The notes under the pieces are model-generated. The model had not been told where the DNA came from. It saw only the letters and a list, made by a program, of their open reading frames with translations, and did not search any database. Both the position numbers and the translations under genes were made by a program. From Paenibacillus sp. ACRRX (GTDB taxonomy: Bacteria > Bacillota > Bacilli > Paenibacillales > Paenibacillaceae), in NCBI RefSeq assembly GCF_022346885.1, contig NZ_JAKRNK010000003.1, positions 62,001-126,000 on the forward strand: a stretch of DNA of 64,000 nt, written 5' to 3'. Shown here piece by piece: positions 28,267 to 36,778 of the stretch (its first letter is position 1; every line of letters starts with the position of its first letter).

Positions 28267-29745
28267 TTAACCTTGACCCAACTGCTGTGACAACCATGAG
28301 CCTTGGCTGTTTAACTTTTGCATGGCTTTTTCCATGGCAGTAAATTGCTTGTAATAACGCTTTTCTGCGAGATCGGCTCTTCGTTCAAGTGAATCCATTT
28401 TTTTATTCATCTCATATATTCTTTTACCAACTATGCTATTGTCCACCGCATCCGATAAGACACTTAAACCGATTTTTTTGGATATTTTATCAATAGACTT
28501 CGATAAAGATTCGTACAACCGCTCACCATAGCCCATCTCAAGTCGACGATTGGGATCTGTCTTATCCAAATTGCTAGATTTAGTGAATAATTCCATAACT
28601 GCATTTGGATTGCTGTTAACGGCATCTTGAAGCTTTTGCTCGTCCAAACTAATCTTTCCAAGCTCCTTAGTTGAACCACCTTTTGTAAAACTTTTAAACG
28701 TAATTCCAATATCATCTAAGGAATTAATTGGGCCCGTTATACCTGTGACACCACTAATTAAACTCTGACGCAACTCACTCATAGCACCTTTTAGAATATC
28801 GTCTCCATACATCAAACCAGTTTTCGCTTTTGATTCCCATAAATCAACTTGTTTTTCTGTCATGGATTGTTTTTCTTCATCACTAAGAGGATAATATTTA
28901 CGATTTGGTCTTTCCGTTGTCTCTGCTTGGATCTTATCTACTAGTTCATTATATTTATTGACAAAGTCTTTAATACGGCCTGTTAAATCTTGTGTATCTC
29001 TCGTTACAGAAACGTTAACCTCGGCAGCAGAAACACCTTTCAAATCAAACTTAACGCCATTAAATTCAAAAGAATTGTTGGACATCTCCATACTGACACC
29101 ATTTAACATCACTTTTGCATCTTGACCGACTTTGGTGTTAGCAGCCTTAAGTTTAAAGTTCCCCTCTAGTACCCCAGAACTATCATCAATAGCAAATGAA
29201 GAAGATGCTCCCGTACTCGAAGATGCCAGTGTAAATCGGCCATTTATACTATCGAAGCTCATCCGAACACCGATATTAGCCTTGTTCACTTCATTCATTA
29301 TGGATTCTCGTGTGGAATCCGCTTTTATTTCAAACGTACGTCCCGCTATCTTGAACTCCCCTTGAGTAAGCCCAGTTGCTTTCAAGTCTAGTGGAACGGG
29401 GAGAGCATCTCCAATGTTAGTTGAAGATGTTGCCAATGCGTCTACCTTTACAACATAACTACCACTTGCTGCCGATGATGATGCATTAGCCGAAATTACT
29501 GAACTGTTGCTGCTCGTAGCTGTTAACTTGTTAAACGTGGTAGAAAATCGCAAGTTTTTCGCTACTTCGCGAAAGCTTGACATCATGGAATTCATATTTC
29601 TATAGTCTTCCCGCTGCCACATAAGCGTCTGCTTCTGCTGCTTCAACTTGTTAACGGGTTGACGCTCCACTTTCATCAGATCACTGATTAATTTATCGGT
29701 GTCCATATTTGAGGCCATACCTGTAAATCGAATAGGATTGATCAA
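28267..29745 (-). CDS. fliD: Flagellar filament cap protein FliD
   Basis: A 492-aa cap protein (HAP2) that folds flagellin at the filament tip. The N-terminal FliD_N region (IRFTGMASNMDTDKLISDLM) and the C-terminal coiled segment (RADLAEKRYYKQFTAMEKAM) are characteristic. The start is TTG, preceded by AGGAGGGG; no nearby ATG is better placed. It follows flaG by 15 bases and precedes fliS by about 40, so flaG-fliD-fliS-fliT are likely one transcript. Confidence 0.95.
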   Translation of the reverse strand: MINPIRFTGMASNMDTDKLISDLMKVERQPVNKLKQQKQTLMWQREDYRNMNSMMSSFREVAKNLRFSTTFNKLTATSSNSSVISANASSSAASGSYVVKVDALATSSTNIGDALPVPLDLKATGLTQGEFKIAGRTFEIKADSTRESIMNEVNKANIGVRMSFDSINGRFTLASSSTGASSSFAIDDSSGVLEGNFKLKAANTKVGQDAKVMLNGVSMEMSNNSFEFNGVKFDLKGVSAAEVNVSVTRDTQDLTGRIKDFVNKYNELVDKIQAETTERPNRKYYPLSDEEKQSMTEKQVDLWESKAKTGLMYGDDILKGAMSELRQSLISGVTGITGPINSLDDIGITFKSFTKGGSTKELGKISLDEQKLQDAVNSNPNAVMELFTKSSNLDKTDPNRRLEMGYGERLYESLSKSIDKISKKIGLSVLSDAVDNSIVGKRIYEMNKKMDSLERRADLAEKRYYKQFTAMEKAMQKLNSQGSWLSQQLGQG

Positions 29746-29759
29746 ATCAAGTTCCCCTC

Positions 29760-30107
29760 CTATCTTTTTTCATCTATAAATATACCTAGTTGTTCACATA
29801 ACTTTTGAACTAGGTCCAGCATCTTTTCTGACGGCACTTCTTTAACAACTTCGTCTGTATTGGTATTCACAATCTTCACAATAATTCTCTGTGTCTTCTC
29901 ATGTACGGATACCTTTAAATAGGTATCTACTCCCTGAAGAGACTTATTGCTCTGCTCCACAATGTTAATTAGCGCTTGTTCCCCAACAGGCAAAAATGCT
30001 TTCTCTTGATGTGTTTGACGATTAGGCAAGCCTGAATCTACAAATCGGTGTGGGACCTGACTTGGCGAATGAATTGACGGCAGAGCAGAATAATGTTCTA
30101 CTCTCAT
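29760..30107 (-). CDS. flaG: Flagellar protein FlaG
   Basis: A 115-aa protein of the FlaG family (B. subtilis yvyC). The C-terminal domain carries the conserved pattern IIVKIVNTNTDEVVKEVPSE. The start is the ATG giving MRVEHY, ten bases after GAGGAG; a TTG two codons before is too close to that site. FlaG affects filament length in some bacteria; its molecular role is unclear. It lies between the flagellin terminator and fliD. Confidence 0.88.
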   Translation of the reverse strand: MRVEHYSALPSIHSPSQVPHRFVDSGLPNRQTHQEKAFLPVGEQALINIVEQSNKSLQGVDTYLKVSVHEKTQRIIVKIVNTNTDEVVKEVPSEKMLDLVQKLCEQLGIFIDEKR

Positions 30108-30154
30108 GATCAATTACTCCTCATGTGTTTAAATTTATCGCTTTAGATAGTAAA

Positions 30155-30184
30155 GAAGCCGACCGGTATAGACCGGCCGGCTTC
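30155..30184 (-). terminator. Terminator after flagellin
   Basis: GAAGCCG (30155-30161) with CGGCTTC (30178-30184) and an inner CCGG/CCGG pairing; TTCTTTA follows on the minus strand. It isolates hag as a single-gene transcript. Confidence 0.8.
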
Positions 30185-30194
30185 AAGATAAATC

Positions 30195-31019
30195 TTAACG
30201 AAGCAATTGAAGTACGCCTTGAGGTTGTTGGTTAGCTTGCGCCAACATTGCAGTAGCAGCTTGGTTAAGGATATTGTTTTTCGTAAATGTCGACATTTCT
30301 TTAGCCATATCTACATCACGAATACGGGATTCAGCAGCTTGCAAGTTCTCAGCAGTTGTACCAAGGTTGTTAATTGTGTGCTCCAAGCGGTTTTGAACAG
30401 CACCCAAACCGGAACGGTTTTCAGAAACTTTGTTGATTGCTTCTTGAACTTTTTCAAGGTTTCCAGCTGCTTTAGCGTTAGAAGCATCATCCAATTTATC
30501 CAACTTATCTACACCAAGATCTTTAGCAGTAGCTTTAGTCAGAGTCAACTTGATAGTCTCATCTTTGTTAGCGCCCACTTGGAATGTAATATCACCAGGT
30601 GCAGCAGTACCAAGCAAGTTCTTCGTATTGAAGCTTGTTTGAGTAGCAACAGCATCAATTTGCTCTGTCAATTGAGCGATTTCAGCATCAATTTTAGCAG
30701 TGTCAGAAGTAGTCAACACTTCGTTCGCACCTTGTGTGTAAAGCTCAGCCATACGTTGAAGCATAGCATGAGTTTCGTTCAAAGCACCCTCAGCTGTTTG
30801 AATCAAGGAAATACCATCCAAAGCATTTTTGGAAGCTTGTTCCAAACCGCGGATTTGGTTACGCATTTTCTCGGAGATTGCAAGACCAGCTGCATCGTCT
30901 GCTGCACGGTTAATACGGTAGCCAGAAGACAATTTCTCAAGGGATTTCCCTTGTTGAGTGTTGTTTGTAGTCAATTGACGGTGCGCGTTGTAAGCGCTCA
31001 TATTGTGGTTAATACGCAT
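30195..31019 (-). CDS. hag: Flagellin
   Basis: A 274-aa flagellin, the filament subunit. The conserved D0/D1 N-terminus (MRINHNMSAYNAHRQL...) and C-terminus (NILNQAATAMLAQANQQPQG) are intact, while the central variable domain is short, about 50 residues rich in lysine and alanine. The ATG has GGGAGGAAC upstream. It has a consensus sigma-D promoter and a leader with two GGA motifs for CsrA. FliB, the GT2-TPR protein, FliS, FliW and CsrA all in this locus act on this protein or its mRNA. Confidence 0.98.
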   Translation of the reverse strand: MRINHNMSAYNAHRQLTTNNTQQGKSLEKLSSGYRINRAADDAAGLAISEKMRNQIRGLEQASKNALDGISLIQTAEGALNETHAMLQRMAELYTQGANEVLTTSDTAKIDAEIAQLTEQIDAVATQTSFNTKNLLGTAAPGDITFQVGANKDETIKLTLTKATAKDLGVDKLDKLDDASNAKAAGNLEKVQEAINKVSENRSGLGAVQNRLEHTINNLGTTAENLQAAESRIRDVDMAKEMSTFTKNNILNQAATAMLAQANQQPQGVLQLLR

Positions 31020-31025
31020 GATTAA

Positions 31026-31064
31026 GTTCCTCCCTGGAATCGTGTTATGGTGCTCGCTTCCTTG
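31026..31064 (-). promoter_or_regulatory. CsrA-binding-like GGA motifs in the hag leader
   Basis: On the minus strand, the hag 5' leader has CAAGGAAG at 31064-31057 and the Shine-Dalgarno GGGAGGAAC at 31034-31026. B. subtilis CsrA represses hag by binding two GGA sites in this arrangement, one at the ribosome site and one upstream. The sites are seen; binding is inferred. Confidence 0.6.
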
Positions 31065-31132
31065 CTCACACCCAATTGATCAACGCCTGTTCTTCGGCCG
31101 ATAGAATCATTACGTTTGACCTATTAATTAAT

Positions 31133-31159
31133 ATATCGGCATTTGATTCATAGAGTTTA
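31133..31159 (-). promoter_or_regulatory. Sigma-D promoter of flagellin
   Basis: Minus strand: -35 TAAA (31159-31156), 15-base spacer, -10 GCCGATAT (31140-31133). This is an exact match to the Bacillus sigma-D consensus. It places hag in the late flagellar class, held off by FlgM until the hook is complete. Confidence 0.92.
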
Positions 31160-31184
31160 TAGCAACATACTACTTTTTTTTATT

Positions 31185-31421
31185 TTATCTTTTTTTAATA
31201 CTGTCACTTATCTCCTTCCATTCTTCAGTTGATAAACTTTCCATCGATGCAAACTCATTTTGCTCTTTTATGCTACGGTATATCTCCTCGCGGTAAACAG
31301 CAACACTCGAAGGAGCTTCTATGCCCAATCGGACCTGGTCACCATTCACTTCAACTACCGTCAATACGATATCATTTCCTATCATAATTTTTTGCCCTTT
31401 AGACCTAGTCAATACGAGCAT
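31185..31421 (-). CDS. csrA: Translational regulator CsrA
   Basis: A 78-aa RNA-binding dimer. It begins MLVLTRSKGQKIMIGNDI, with VRLGIEAP and VYREEI also conserved. It binds GGA motifs near ribosome sites and, in Bacillales, mainly represses flagellin translation. Its ATG overlaps the fliW stop by one base. The C-terminal tail is slightly longer than in E. coli CsrA, as expected for the Bacillales form that FliW binds. The hag leader just downstream has two GGA motifs. Confidence 0.96.
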   Translation of the reverse strand: MLVLTRSKGQKIMIGNDIVLTVVEVNGDQVRLGIEAPSSVAVYREEIYRSIKEQNEFASMESLSTEEWKEISDSIKKR

Positions 31422-31849
31422 TATGACACGCCCCCTATCGGATGCTGCACATCGTATGGCGTTCCCTCCAACACAACTTGAGCAGCTCTTAATACCGTTG
31501 TGTTAATAATAAGCGGCGCTTTTAAGTTAATCGTCATGTTCTCAGTATTTTTAACGGTCATTATCGTCCTTACAACGACTTGTTCTTCCGATTCAAGCTT
31601 AAGCTTTTCCTTAATGCTGGAAGATAACTCAAACTCATATCCTGACTGATGCTTAAATGGGTCAACAATGATAAAGGTCAAGTCGGCATCATCCACACTT
31701 TGGAGTAAATCAATTTCCAACTTAAACCCCACACCCTGCAACCAGACATAATCCTTATATTCATCAAACCCAAGAATCCCTTCCTCAAAGCGAATAATAT
31801 CTGTGTCTTCTACATCTAAGGTTCCCAATCGTGCTGATTGTACTTTCAT
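31421..31849 (-). CDS. fliW: Flagellar assembly factor FliW
   Basis: A 142-aa protein with the FliW signature FEEGILGFDEYKDYV near the N-terminus. FliW binds CsrA and blocks it; when free flagellin accumulates, FliW binds flagellin instead and CsrA shuts down hag translation. The ATG start (MKVQSARLG) lies ten bases after AAGGAGG; a TTG two codons upstream is too close. It is coupled to csrA by a one-base overlap and lies immediately upstream of hag. Confidence 0.95.
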   Translation of the reverse strand: MKVQSARLGTLDVEDTDIIRFEEGILGFDEYKDYVWLQGVGFKLEIDLLQSVDDADLTFIIVDPFKHQSGYEFELSSSIKEKLKLESEEQVVVRTIMTVKNTENMTINLKAPLIINTTVLRAAQVVLEGTPYDVQHPIGGVS

Positions 31850-32026
31850 AAACAATAATCCTCCTTCAAAAAAAATAGCTATAAGAACAAAGTTCTATAT
31901 AGCTATTTCAAACCTTAAAATTATTATCACCAGGTAAGAATAAATCACAATTGCACATCTAGTTACTGCGAGAAATAACTTAGTCTAAGTAAAATGATGT
32001 TATCTACTTATCCCATAACGAATACA

Positions 32027-32599
32027 TTAAACAATTGCATCTAATTGCATTCCATTACTTGAGAAGAATATAAAGTTTTTCTGTACTAAATAGGGATTTA
32101 CTTTCCCTGGATAATAGTCAATTTGAGGTTTAGTACGTTCAAATTGAAAACTAACACTTCCCGGACTCCACTCTGTATGCAATTCTCCAGGGGTGTATAC
32201 AACATCCACATTATCGTAGCTTGGAGGCCCGGCAATTTGTATAGGGTACTCTCTGAACATCTTCTCCCTGGCTATCTCAGCAAAGGCGTTTTGCTTATTA
32301 TGAAATGCCATCAAACGATCACCTTCGCTGGCAATATTGGCGACATTTTGCATCGAAATCTGCAATGAATCCTGAGCGATTCTATCGGTTACTTCCTCAA
32401 ATCTTGCACGTCCCAATGCAGACCATGCCTTCCTCGAGTCAATTTCTAACTGAGCGTCACTATGATTCATTTGAACAGATACATGCTTCTGTGATACTTC
32501 TAACTTAGGAACAGGAGTCTCAATACTCAACTGCCCTCCTGTACTCTCTATACCCAATTTAGCAAACTGTTGATTGATTTGAATACGGGGTATATTCAC
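32027..32599 (-). CDS. DUF6470-family protein (YviE-like)
   Basis: A 190-aa protein without signal peptide or membrane helix. The conserved N-terminus MNIPRIQINQQFAKLGIE and a repeated pattern of short beta-type segments match the YviE family found between flgL and fliW throughout Bacillales. The function is not known. The start is GTG with AGGATGAT upstream. About 170 bases separate it from fliW and 11 from flgL, so it is transcribed with flgL. Confidence 0.85.
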   Translation of the reverse strand: MNIPRIQINQQFAKLGIESTGGQLSIETPVPKLEVSQKHVSVQMNHSDAQLEIDSRKAWSALGRARFEEVTDRIAQDSLQISMQNVANIASEGDRLMAFHNKQNAFAEIAREKMFREYPIQIAGPPSYDNVDVVYTPGELHTEWSPGSVSFQFERTKPQIDYYPGKVNPYLVQKNFIFFSSNGMQLDAIV

Positions 32600-32610
32600 A
32601 CAACATCATC

Positions 32611-33501
32611 CTATCTTAGGAAATCAAGTAAACTAGGGCGCGAAATACGAGCAATCGTGTCCAAAGAGGCTTGAAAGATGCTCTCTGCTGTTTTTAACTC
32701 CGTAATAGTCTTAGGCATATTAATATCTTCCGTCTTAGATTGAAGATCTATGTAGTTCAAATTCAAATCATCTAAACGACTTGTCGTAAACTCTAGACGA
32801 TTCTGCTTAGCTCCAACTTCCGCTTGAGCTAAAGTTAGCTTCTCAAGTATACCTTGGAGTTTAGGTATAGAACCTGCAATATCAGACGTGTTATCATTCA
32901 CTAATCCCTTTTTCATGTTATCTACAATGGTAAAAATACTATCGGTTCCTTGCATCCCGAACACTTTATCCCCCATTGTATTAACGTCAACATAGATTCC
33001 TGCCCCAACCTGATACTGTACAACACCTGTATCTAAACTGTATGCCTGATTGGCAGGATCATCAGGATACGGCTGCTGATCAATACGCTGGCCATTAAAA
33101 ATATACTTGCCTTTGAATTGCGAATTCCCCAATGAAACTAAATGCTCGTACAATTGTTCCACTTCGCGGGCAATATTCTCGCGCGCATCATCAGGAACTG
33201 TATCCGTACCACCTTGAACCGCTAGTTCTGATAGCTTTTGGATAACTTGTGTAGCCTCATTAATAACTGAATCGGTAAATTTCATAAACGAATCTGCATC
33301 TTGGACGTTCTCAGCAAATTGTGTAGTCGAGCTAATCTCTGCTCGGTAGTGCAGCGCGCTCGCTACACCTACAGGGTCGTCTGAAGGGCGGTTCAAACGA
33401 CGATTGGTCATAAGCTGCTCTTGATACTTATCAAGGCGCTTATAATTAGTCTGAAGATTTGTCATCATGGACTTACCCATCATGGATTGTGTAATACGCA
33501 T
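32611..33501 (-). CDS. flgL: Flagellar hook-filament junction protein FlgL
   Basis: A 296-aa flagellin-like protein (HAP3) forming the second junction ring. The N-terminus MRITQSMMGKSMMTNLQTNY and the RRLNRPSDDPVG motif are typical. The ATG has AGGAGG upstream. It follows flgK by 15 bases. Confidence 0.95.
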   Translation of the reverse strand: MRITQSMMGKSMMTNLQTNYKRLDKYQEQLMTNRRLNRPSDDPVGVASALHYRAEISSTTQFAENVQDADSFMKFTDSVINEATQVIQKLSELAVQGGTDTVPDDARENIAREVEQLYEHLVSLGNSQFKGKYIFNGQRIDQQPYPDDPANQAYSLDTGVVQYQVGAGIYVDVNTMGDKVFGMQGTDSIFTIVDNMKKGLVNDNTSDIAGSIPKLQGILEKLTLAQAEVGAKQNRLEFTTSRLDDLNLNYIDLQSKTEDINMPKTITELKTAESIFQASLDTIARISRPSLLDFLR

Positions 33502-33515
33502 TAATTAATGACCTC

Positions 33516-35084
33516 CTATCTTCCTACGACACCTGTGCCGTTAATTAGCTTGTCCAACATCTCATCAATTGTAGTCACGATACGAGCAGAAGCACTATAA
33601 GACTGCTGGAACTTAATTAGGTTAGACATTTCTTCGTCCAAGGATACACTGCTGACCGATTGACGAAGGTTATCAGCATGGCTAGTGAGCAGCGTACTGT
33701 TCTCCAGCATCTTGGTTGCATGATCCGCATCCGTCCCCAAGTTAGCCACTACAGATTGCAAGTATCCCCCAATAGTAGCGGAGTTTGTAATGGAACCCGG
33801 CTGCGTAAAGCTGTACACCTTCTCATTTAAGCTTGCTATCAACAACGCCATGTCTCCGTTACCTTGTAATGCAACTTCTGTTGTTGTACCATTTGCAAGT
33901 GTTTTAGACTCTGTGCGCATCGATGCGCCGATATTTTTAACATCATCTTTAATAGCTTGATTAATGCGAATGTTCTCTGCAGTAATGGTGCCACTTCCAT
34001 CTGAAGCCACAAAGAAATCGAGACCAGATTGAGCTGGCTCCTGCAAGTTATAACCAAGCTTATGCAAACCATTCAGACCATTGACGGTATACTTGGTGTC
34101 ATTCAGCAGCTTTCGAGAATTGGCTGGGTCGACTACAGCGTTAGGAATCGACACACCTGGCGGAAGTATTGTTCCTGCAGGAAGTGTCACTTCAACCGGT
34201 CCGTTCGCAATCGTATTAGCGATGACATTTAATTGTTGACGATAGTTGGCAACATGAATATCCCGTGAATCTATATACCCTTTGATTTCGCCATTGGTCA
34301 GGGCTCCAACATCACCAAGTGTAATGTTAGTGGAATCCATATTATCGACAACCATCGTACCGCCAAATGTGACTTGATAATCTGTATCCGTTTCGAAAAC
34401 CTGCACATTTCCTAGGCCGGACAATTGATCCACTAGCAAATCGCGCTTATCACGAAGATCATTTGCATTGTCGCCAAGCCCTTCAATACGCTTGATCATT
34501 TGCGTTAATTCCGATATTTGTCCTACATAATTATTTCCCTCAGAAATCTTAACATTGATTCGTTCTGTCAAGTTGCTGTCCAACACTTTGAGCTGGCTTG
34601 AGATATGGCCAAACGTCTCCGTCAAAGCAATTGCTTTCTGCTGTACGACTGTACGGGAAGAAAGATCGGAATTGCCTGGATTCTTACTTAAGAGCTGCCA
34701 TGAGTTCCAGAACTCAGATATACTTGTTGCCAAACTGTTCTCTGATGGTTCGTTAAAGATGCCTTCAATATTACCAAGCGTCTCCTGCTGCACTTTCCAA
34801 GTAGACTGTACAGTATTTTGATTGCGATATTCGATATCCATTAAATAATCGCGAATCCGTGTAATGCTCTCGACCTCAACCCCCATCCCCATCTGGTTCG
34901 GGAGCTTGGAGTTGTTGTGGATTCCTGGATAATCAATCGGACGAGCTGCAACTAGTCTGGCTACTTGTCTCGAATATCCTGGTGTATTCGCATTGGTAAT
35001 GTTGTGTCCTGTAGTCGCAATAGAAAGCTGTTGGGCTACAATTCCTCGCTTGCCAATTTCCAAAGTATGAAATGTAGAACGCAT
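33516..35084 (-). CDS. flgK: Flagellar hook-filament junction protein FlgK
   Basis: A 522-aa HAP1 protein. The rod-protein N-terminus (GIVAQQLSIATTGHNITNAN, TPGYSRQ) and C-terminal LIKFQQSYSASARIVTTIDE motif are intact. It forms the first ring after the hook and is exported with help from FlgN. It lies between flgN and flgL; the order flgM-flgN-flgK-flgL matches B. subtilis. Confidence 0.97.
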   Translation of the reverse strand: MRSTFHTLEIGKRGIVAQQLSIATTGHNITNANTPGYSRQVARLVAARPIDYPGIHNNSKLPNQMGMGVEVESITRIRDYLMDIEYRNQNTVQSTWKVQQETLGNIEGIFNEPSENSLATSISEFWNSWQLLSKNPGNSDLSSRTVVQQKAIALTETFGHISSQLKVLDSNLTERINVKISEGNNYVGQISELTQMIKRIEGLGDNANDLRDKRDLLVDQLSGLGNVQVFETDTDYQVTFGGTMVVDNMDSTNITLGDVGALTNGEIKGYIDSRDIHVANYRQQLNVIANTIANGPVEVTLPAGTILPPGVSIPNAVVDPANSRKLLNDTKYTVNGLNGLHKLGYNLQEPAQSGLDFFVASDGSGTITAENIRINQAIKDDVKNIGASMRTESKTLANGTTTEVALQGNGDMALLIASLNEKVYSFTQPGSITNSATIGGYLQSVVANLGTDADHATKMLENSTLLTSHADNLRQSVSSVSLDEEMSNLIKFQQSYSASARIVTTIDEMLDKLINGTGVVGR

Positions 35085-35114
35085 CAGGCTCGTTCCTCTC
35101 TGTTATAAACTTGG

Positions 35115-35612
35115 TTAAGCTCTAGTATCGAACATACTTCTTGAAGATTTGTTATGCCCAAGACTAGGATGCTGATAAATCGATTCATCTTCCGGTCGGC
35201 TGGTCAACAAATTCAAAGAATAGTCCACAAAATTAAGCGATTGCTCCAGTAAATCTTGAATGTTCCGGTTCTGAACCTTTAAAGCTTCTAGCACTTTCGT
35301 CAATCGAAGCTGCGCATCATGCAGTTCAGCACGTTCCTCATGATTAAATACAAGTTTGGATAGTTCGGTAACTGTAAGCTGAAGCGAGGAGCGAATACCC
35401 TTTTCTTTCAAAAATAACTGGGCAGCTTGATTCCGGTCTTCATCTGCCTCGTTCACTAGCTTAATAATCCGAGATTCTTTATTCGTAAGGGCAGCCAATG
35501 CATCAACCTCGTTACGTATAAGAACACCTTTCTTCTCTTCAGCTATCTCTAACAGCTGTTCATGAAGTGCACTTAACTGATCCAGCGCGGCAATGACACG
35601 TGTAATACTCAT
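35115..35612 (-). CDS. flgN: FlgN-type export chaperone
   Basis: A 165-aa protein, nearly all helical, with the FlgN pattern of heptads and a central FLKEKGI region. FlgN chaperones FlgK and FlgL, encoded next. The ATG has AAGGTGAG upstream. It corresponds to B. subtilis yvyG. The extreme C-terminus is charged and probably disordered. Confidence 0.9.
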   Translation of the reverse strand: MSITRVIAALDQLSALHEQLLEIAEEKKGVLIRNEVDALAALTNKESRIIKLVNEADEDRNQAAQLFLKEKGIRSSLQLTVTELSKLVFNHEERAELHDAQLRLTKVLEALKVQNRNIQDLLEQSLNFVDYSLNLLTSRPEDESIYQHPSLGHNKSSRSMFDTRA

Positions 35613-35626
35613 TCTCGCTCACCTTC

Positions 35627-35902
35627 TTACTTCTTGTCCTCACGGAATAACGGAAGAAGCTTCTCGGCAATCTTGTCCGCTTCGACGTGGTATGTTCCTG
35701 TTGATACCGCCTGCTTCAGCTCCTGAATTCGGTCAGCGCGATTCGAATCCTGAACACGATTCTGTGCGTTCAACATCTGCTGCGCTTCCGTGGAGATGGA
35801 AACTTCGTCCTTGCGTGTCTGTGCTTTGGCTGAGCGTTGCATAGCCTGCTGGCGCTGATATTGCTGAGCTGCACCAATTCGTTGCGTATCATTAATCTTC
35901 AT
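35627..35902 (-). CDS. flgM: Anti-sigma-D factor FlgM
   Basis: A 91-aa protein starting MKINDTQRIGAAQQYQRQQ with the conserved C-terminal sigma-binding helices (NRADRIQELKQAVSTGTYHV, KIAEKLLPLF). It holds sigma-D inactive until it is exported through the finished hook. The target promoter is the consensus sigma-D site before hag. The ATG has GAGGTG upstream. A terminator lies between it and yvyF, so unlike a simple operon it needs its own promoter. Confidence 0.94.
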   Translation of the reverse strand: MKINDTQRIGAAQQYQRQQAMQRSAKAQTRKDEVSISTEAQQMLNAQNRVQDSNRADRIQELKQAVSTGTYHVEADKIAEKLLPLFREDKK

Positions 35903-36259
35903 CAGTGTTCACCTCATTCCAAATGTAACAAGCTCTCTATACGGGTAGTTTTAAAAGTTAGTTGATTGTGTATGGTGGATAATGTTGTGTTCGGTGGATA
36001 TTGCGGCTTTTCACTCAATCTGTGTGGCTGCTATCAGAAGCTTGTCAAAATAAACGTCTCTATATGAAAGCTTATCATAACAGTATGCCTTCATGCATAA
36101 TCAATATCCAAACCTGCACATCAAAAGATATCTGCAAAGGTATATTCCCTTTAGAGAACAACATAAAGCCGATAACCTTTACTAAGATTATCGGCTGACA
36201 TGTAACAATTATTTAGTTTTCTTCAAAAGAAATGACTTGACAACTTAAAGTTTTTTTAC
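35903..36259. other. Intergenic region between yvyF and flgM
   Basis: It contains the yvyF terminator (36177-36206) and must hold the flgM promoter. I looked for a sigma-D pair and found only a poor one (CCCGTATA near 35940). I see no gene. Confidence 0.5.
36177..36206 (-). terminator. Terminator between yvyF and flgM
   Basis: AGCCGATAA (36177-36185) pairs perfectly with TTATCGGCT (36198-36206); the minus strand continues TTTATG. Confidence 0.75.
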
Positions 36260-36661
36260 TTACTTTTCTGAAATTCGATAAGTCCCTGTGTTGTGCTTAT
36301 CCGATGCTGCGTTTGCATTGCTATTGTCTTGTTTAACCCGTTCCAAATCGCTCATCAAGCGACGTCTGCAATTCTCACACATATGTCCATCACGAATAAA
36401 TTCGCCGCACACCTCACACGGATAAGCCAGATTCGGCATGTTAGCAACCGAAATACGGCCCTCACGAATAAATTGCGTGATCTGACGTGTACCCACGCCT
36501 GTCTCATCGGATAATTCTATCATGGTCGCCTGCCGATTCTCGCGTAAATAGTCAGCACAGCGTGTGTATTCCGCTTCTATATCTCTTGCGCAATCTTGGC
36601 AGATATTACGATATGCCTTGGCGAACAGCTTTCCGCAGCGGTAGCAATTACTTAACTCCAT
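36260..36661 (-). CDS. YvyF-like flagellar-operon protein (TIGR03826)
   Basis: A 133-aa protein with zinc ribbons at both ends: CYRCGKLF...CQDC and CEVCGEF...MCENC. A middle segment (IELSDETGVGTRQITQFI) looks like a helix-turn-helix, so DNA or RNA binding is possible. It is always next to flgM in Bacillales and is grouped with flagellar operons; its exact role is not known. The ATG giving MELSNC is best, with GGGAGGG upstream. Confidence 0.88.
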   Translation of the reverse strand: MELSNCYRCGKLFAKAYRNICQDCARDIEAEYTRCADYLRENRQATMIELSDETGVGTRQITQFIREGRISVANMPNLAYPCEVCGEFIRDGHMCENCRRRLMSDLERVKQDNSNANAASDKHNTGTYRISEK

Positions 36662-36778
36662 ACGATACCCTCCCACTGTCATATAGCTACATCATAGCGC
36701 AACATTTGACAGAAAACGAGAGGTAATCATGAAATTTGTTGATCATCTCTTCATGCATACAATTTCGTCTACCTGATG

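Noticed and set aside
35903-36176. Sigma-D promoter before flgM
   Set aside because: The best candidate (CCCGTATA) has a poor -10 and no TAAA at proper spacing.
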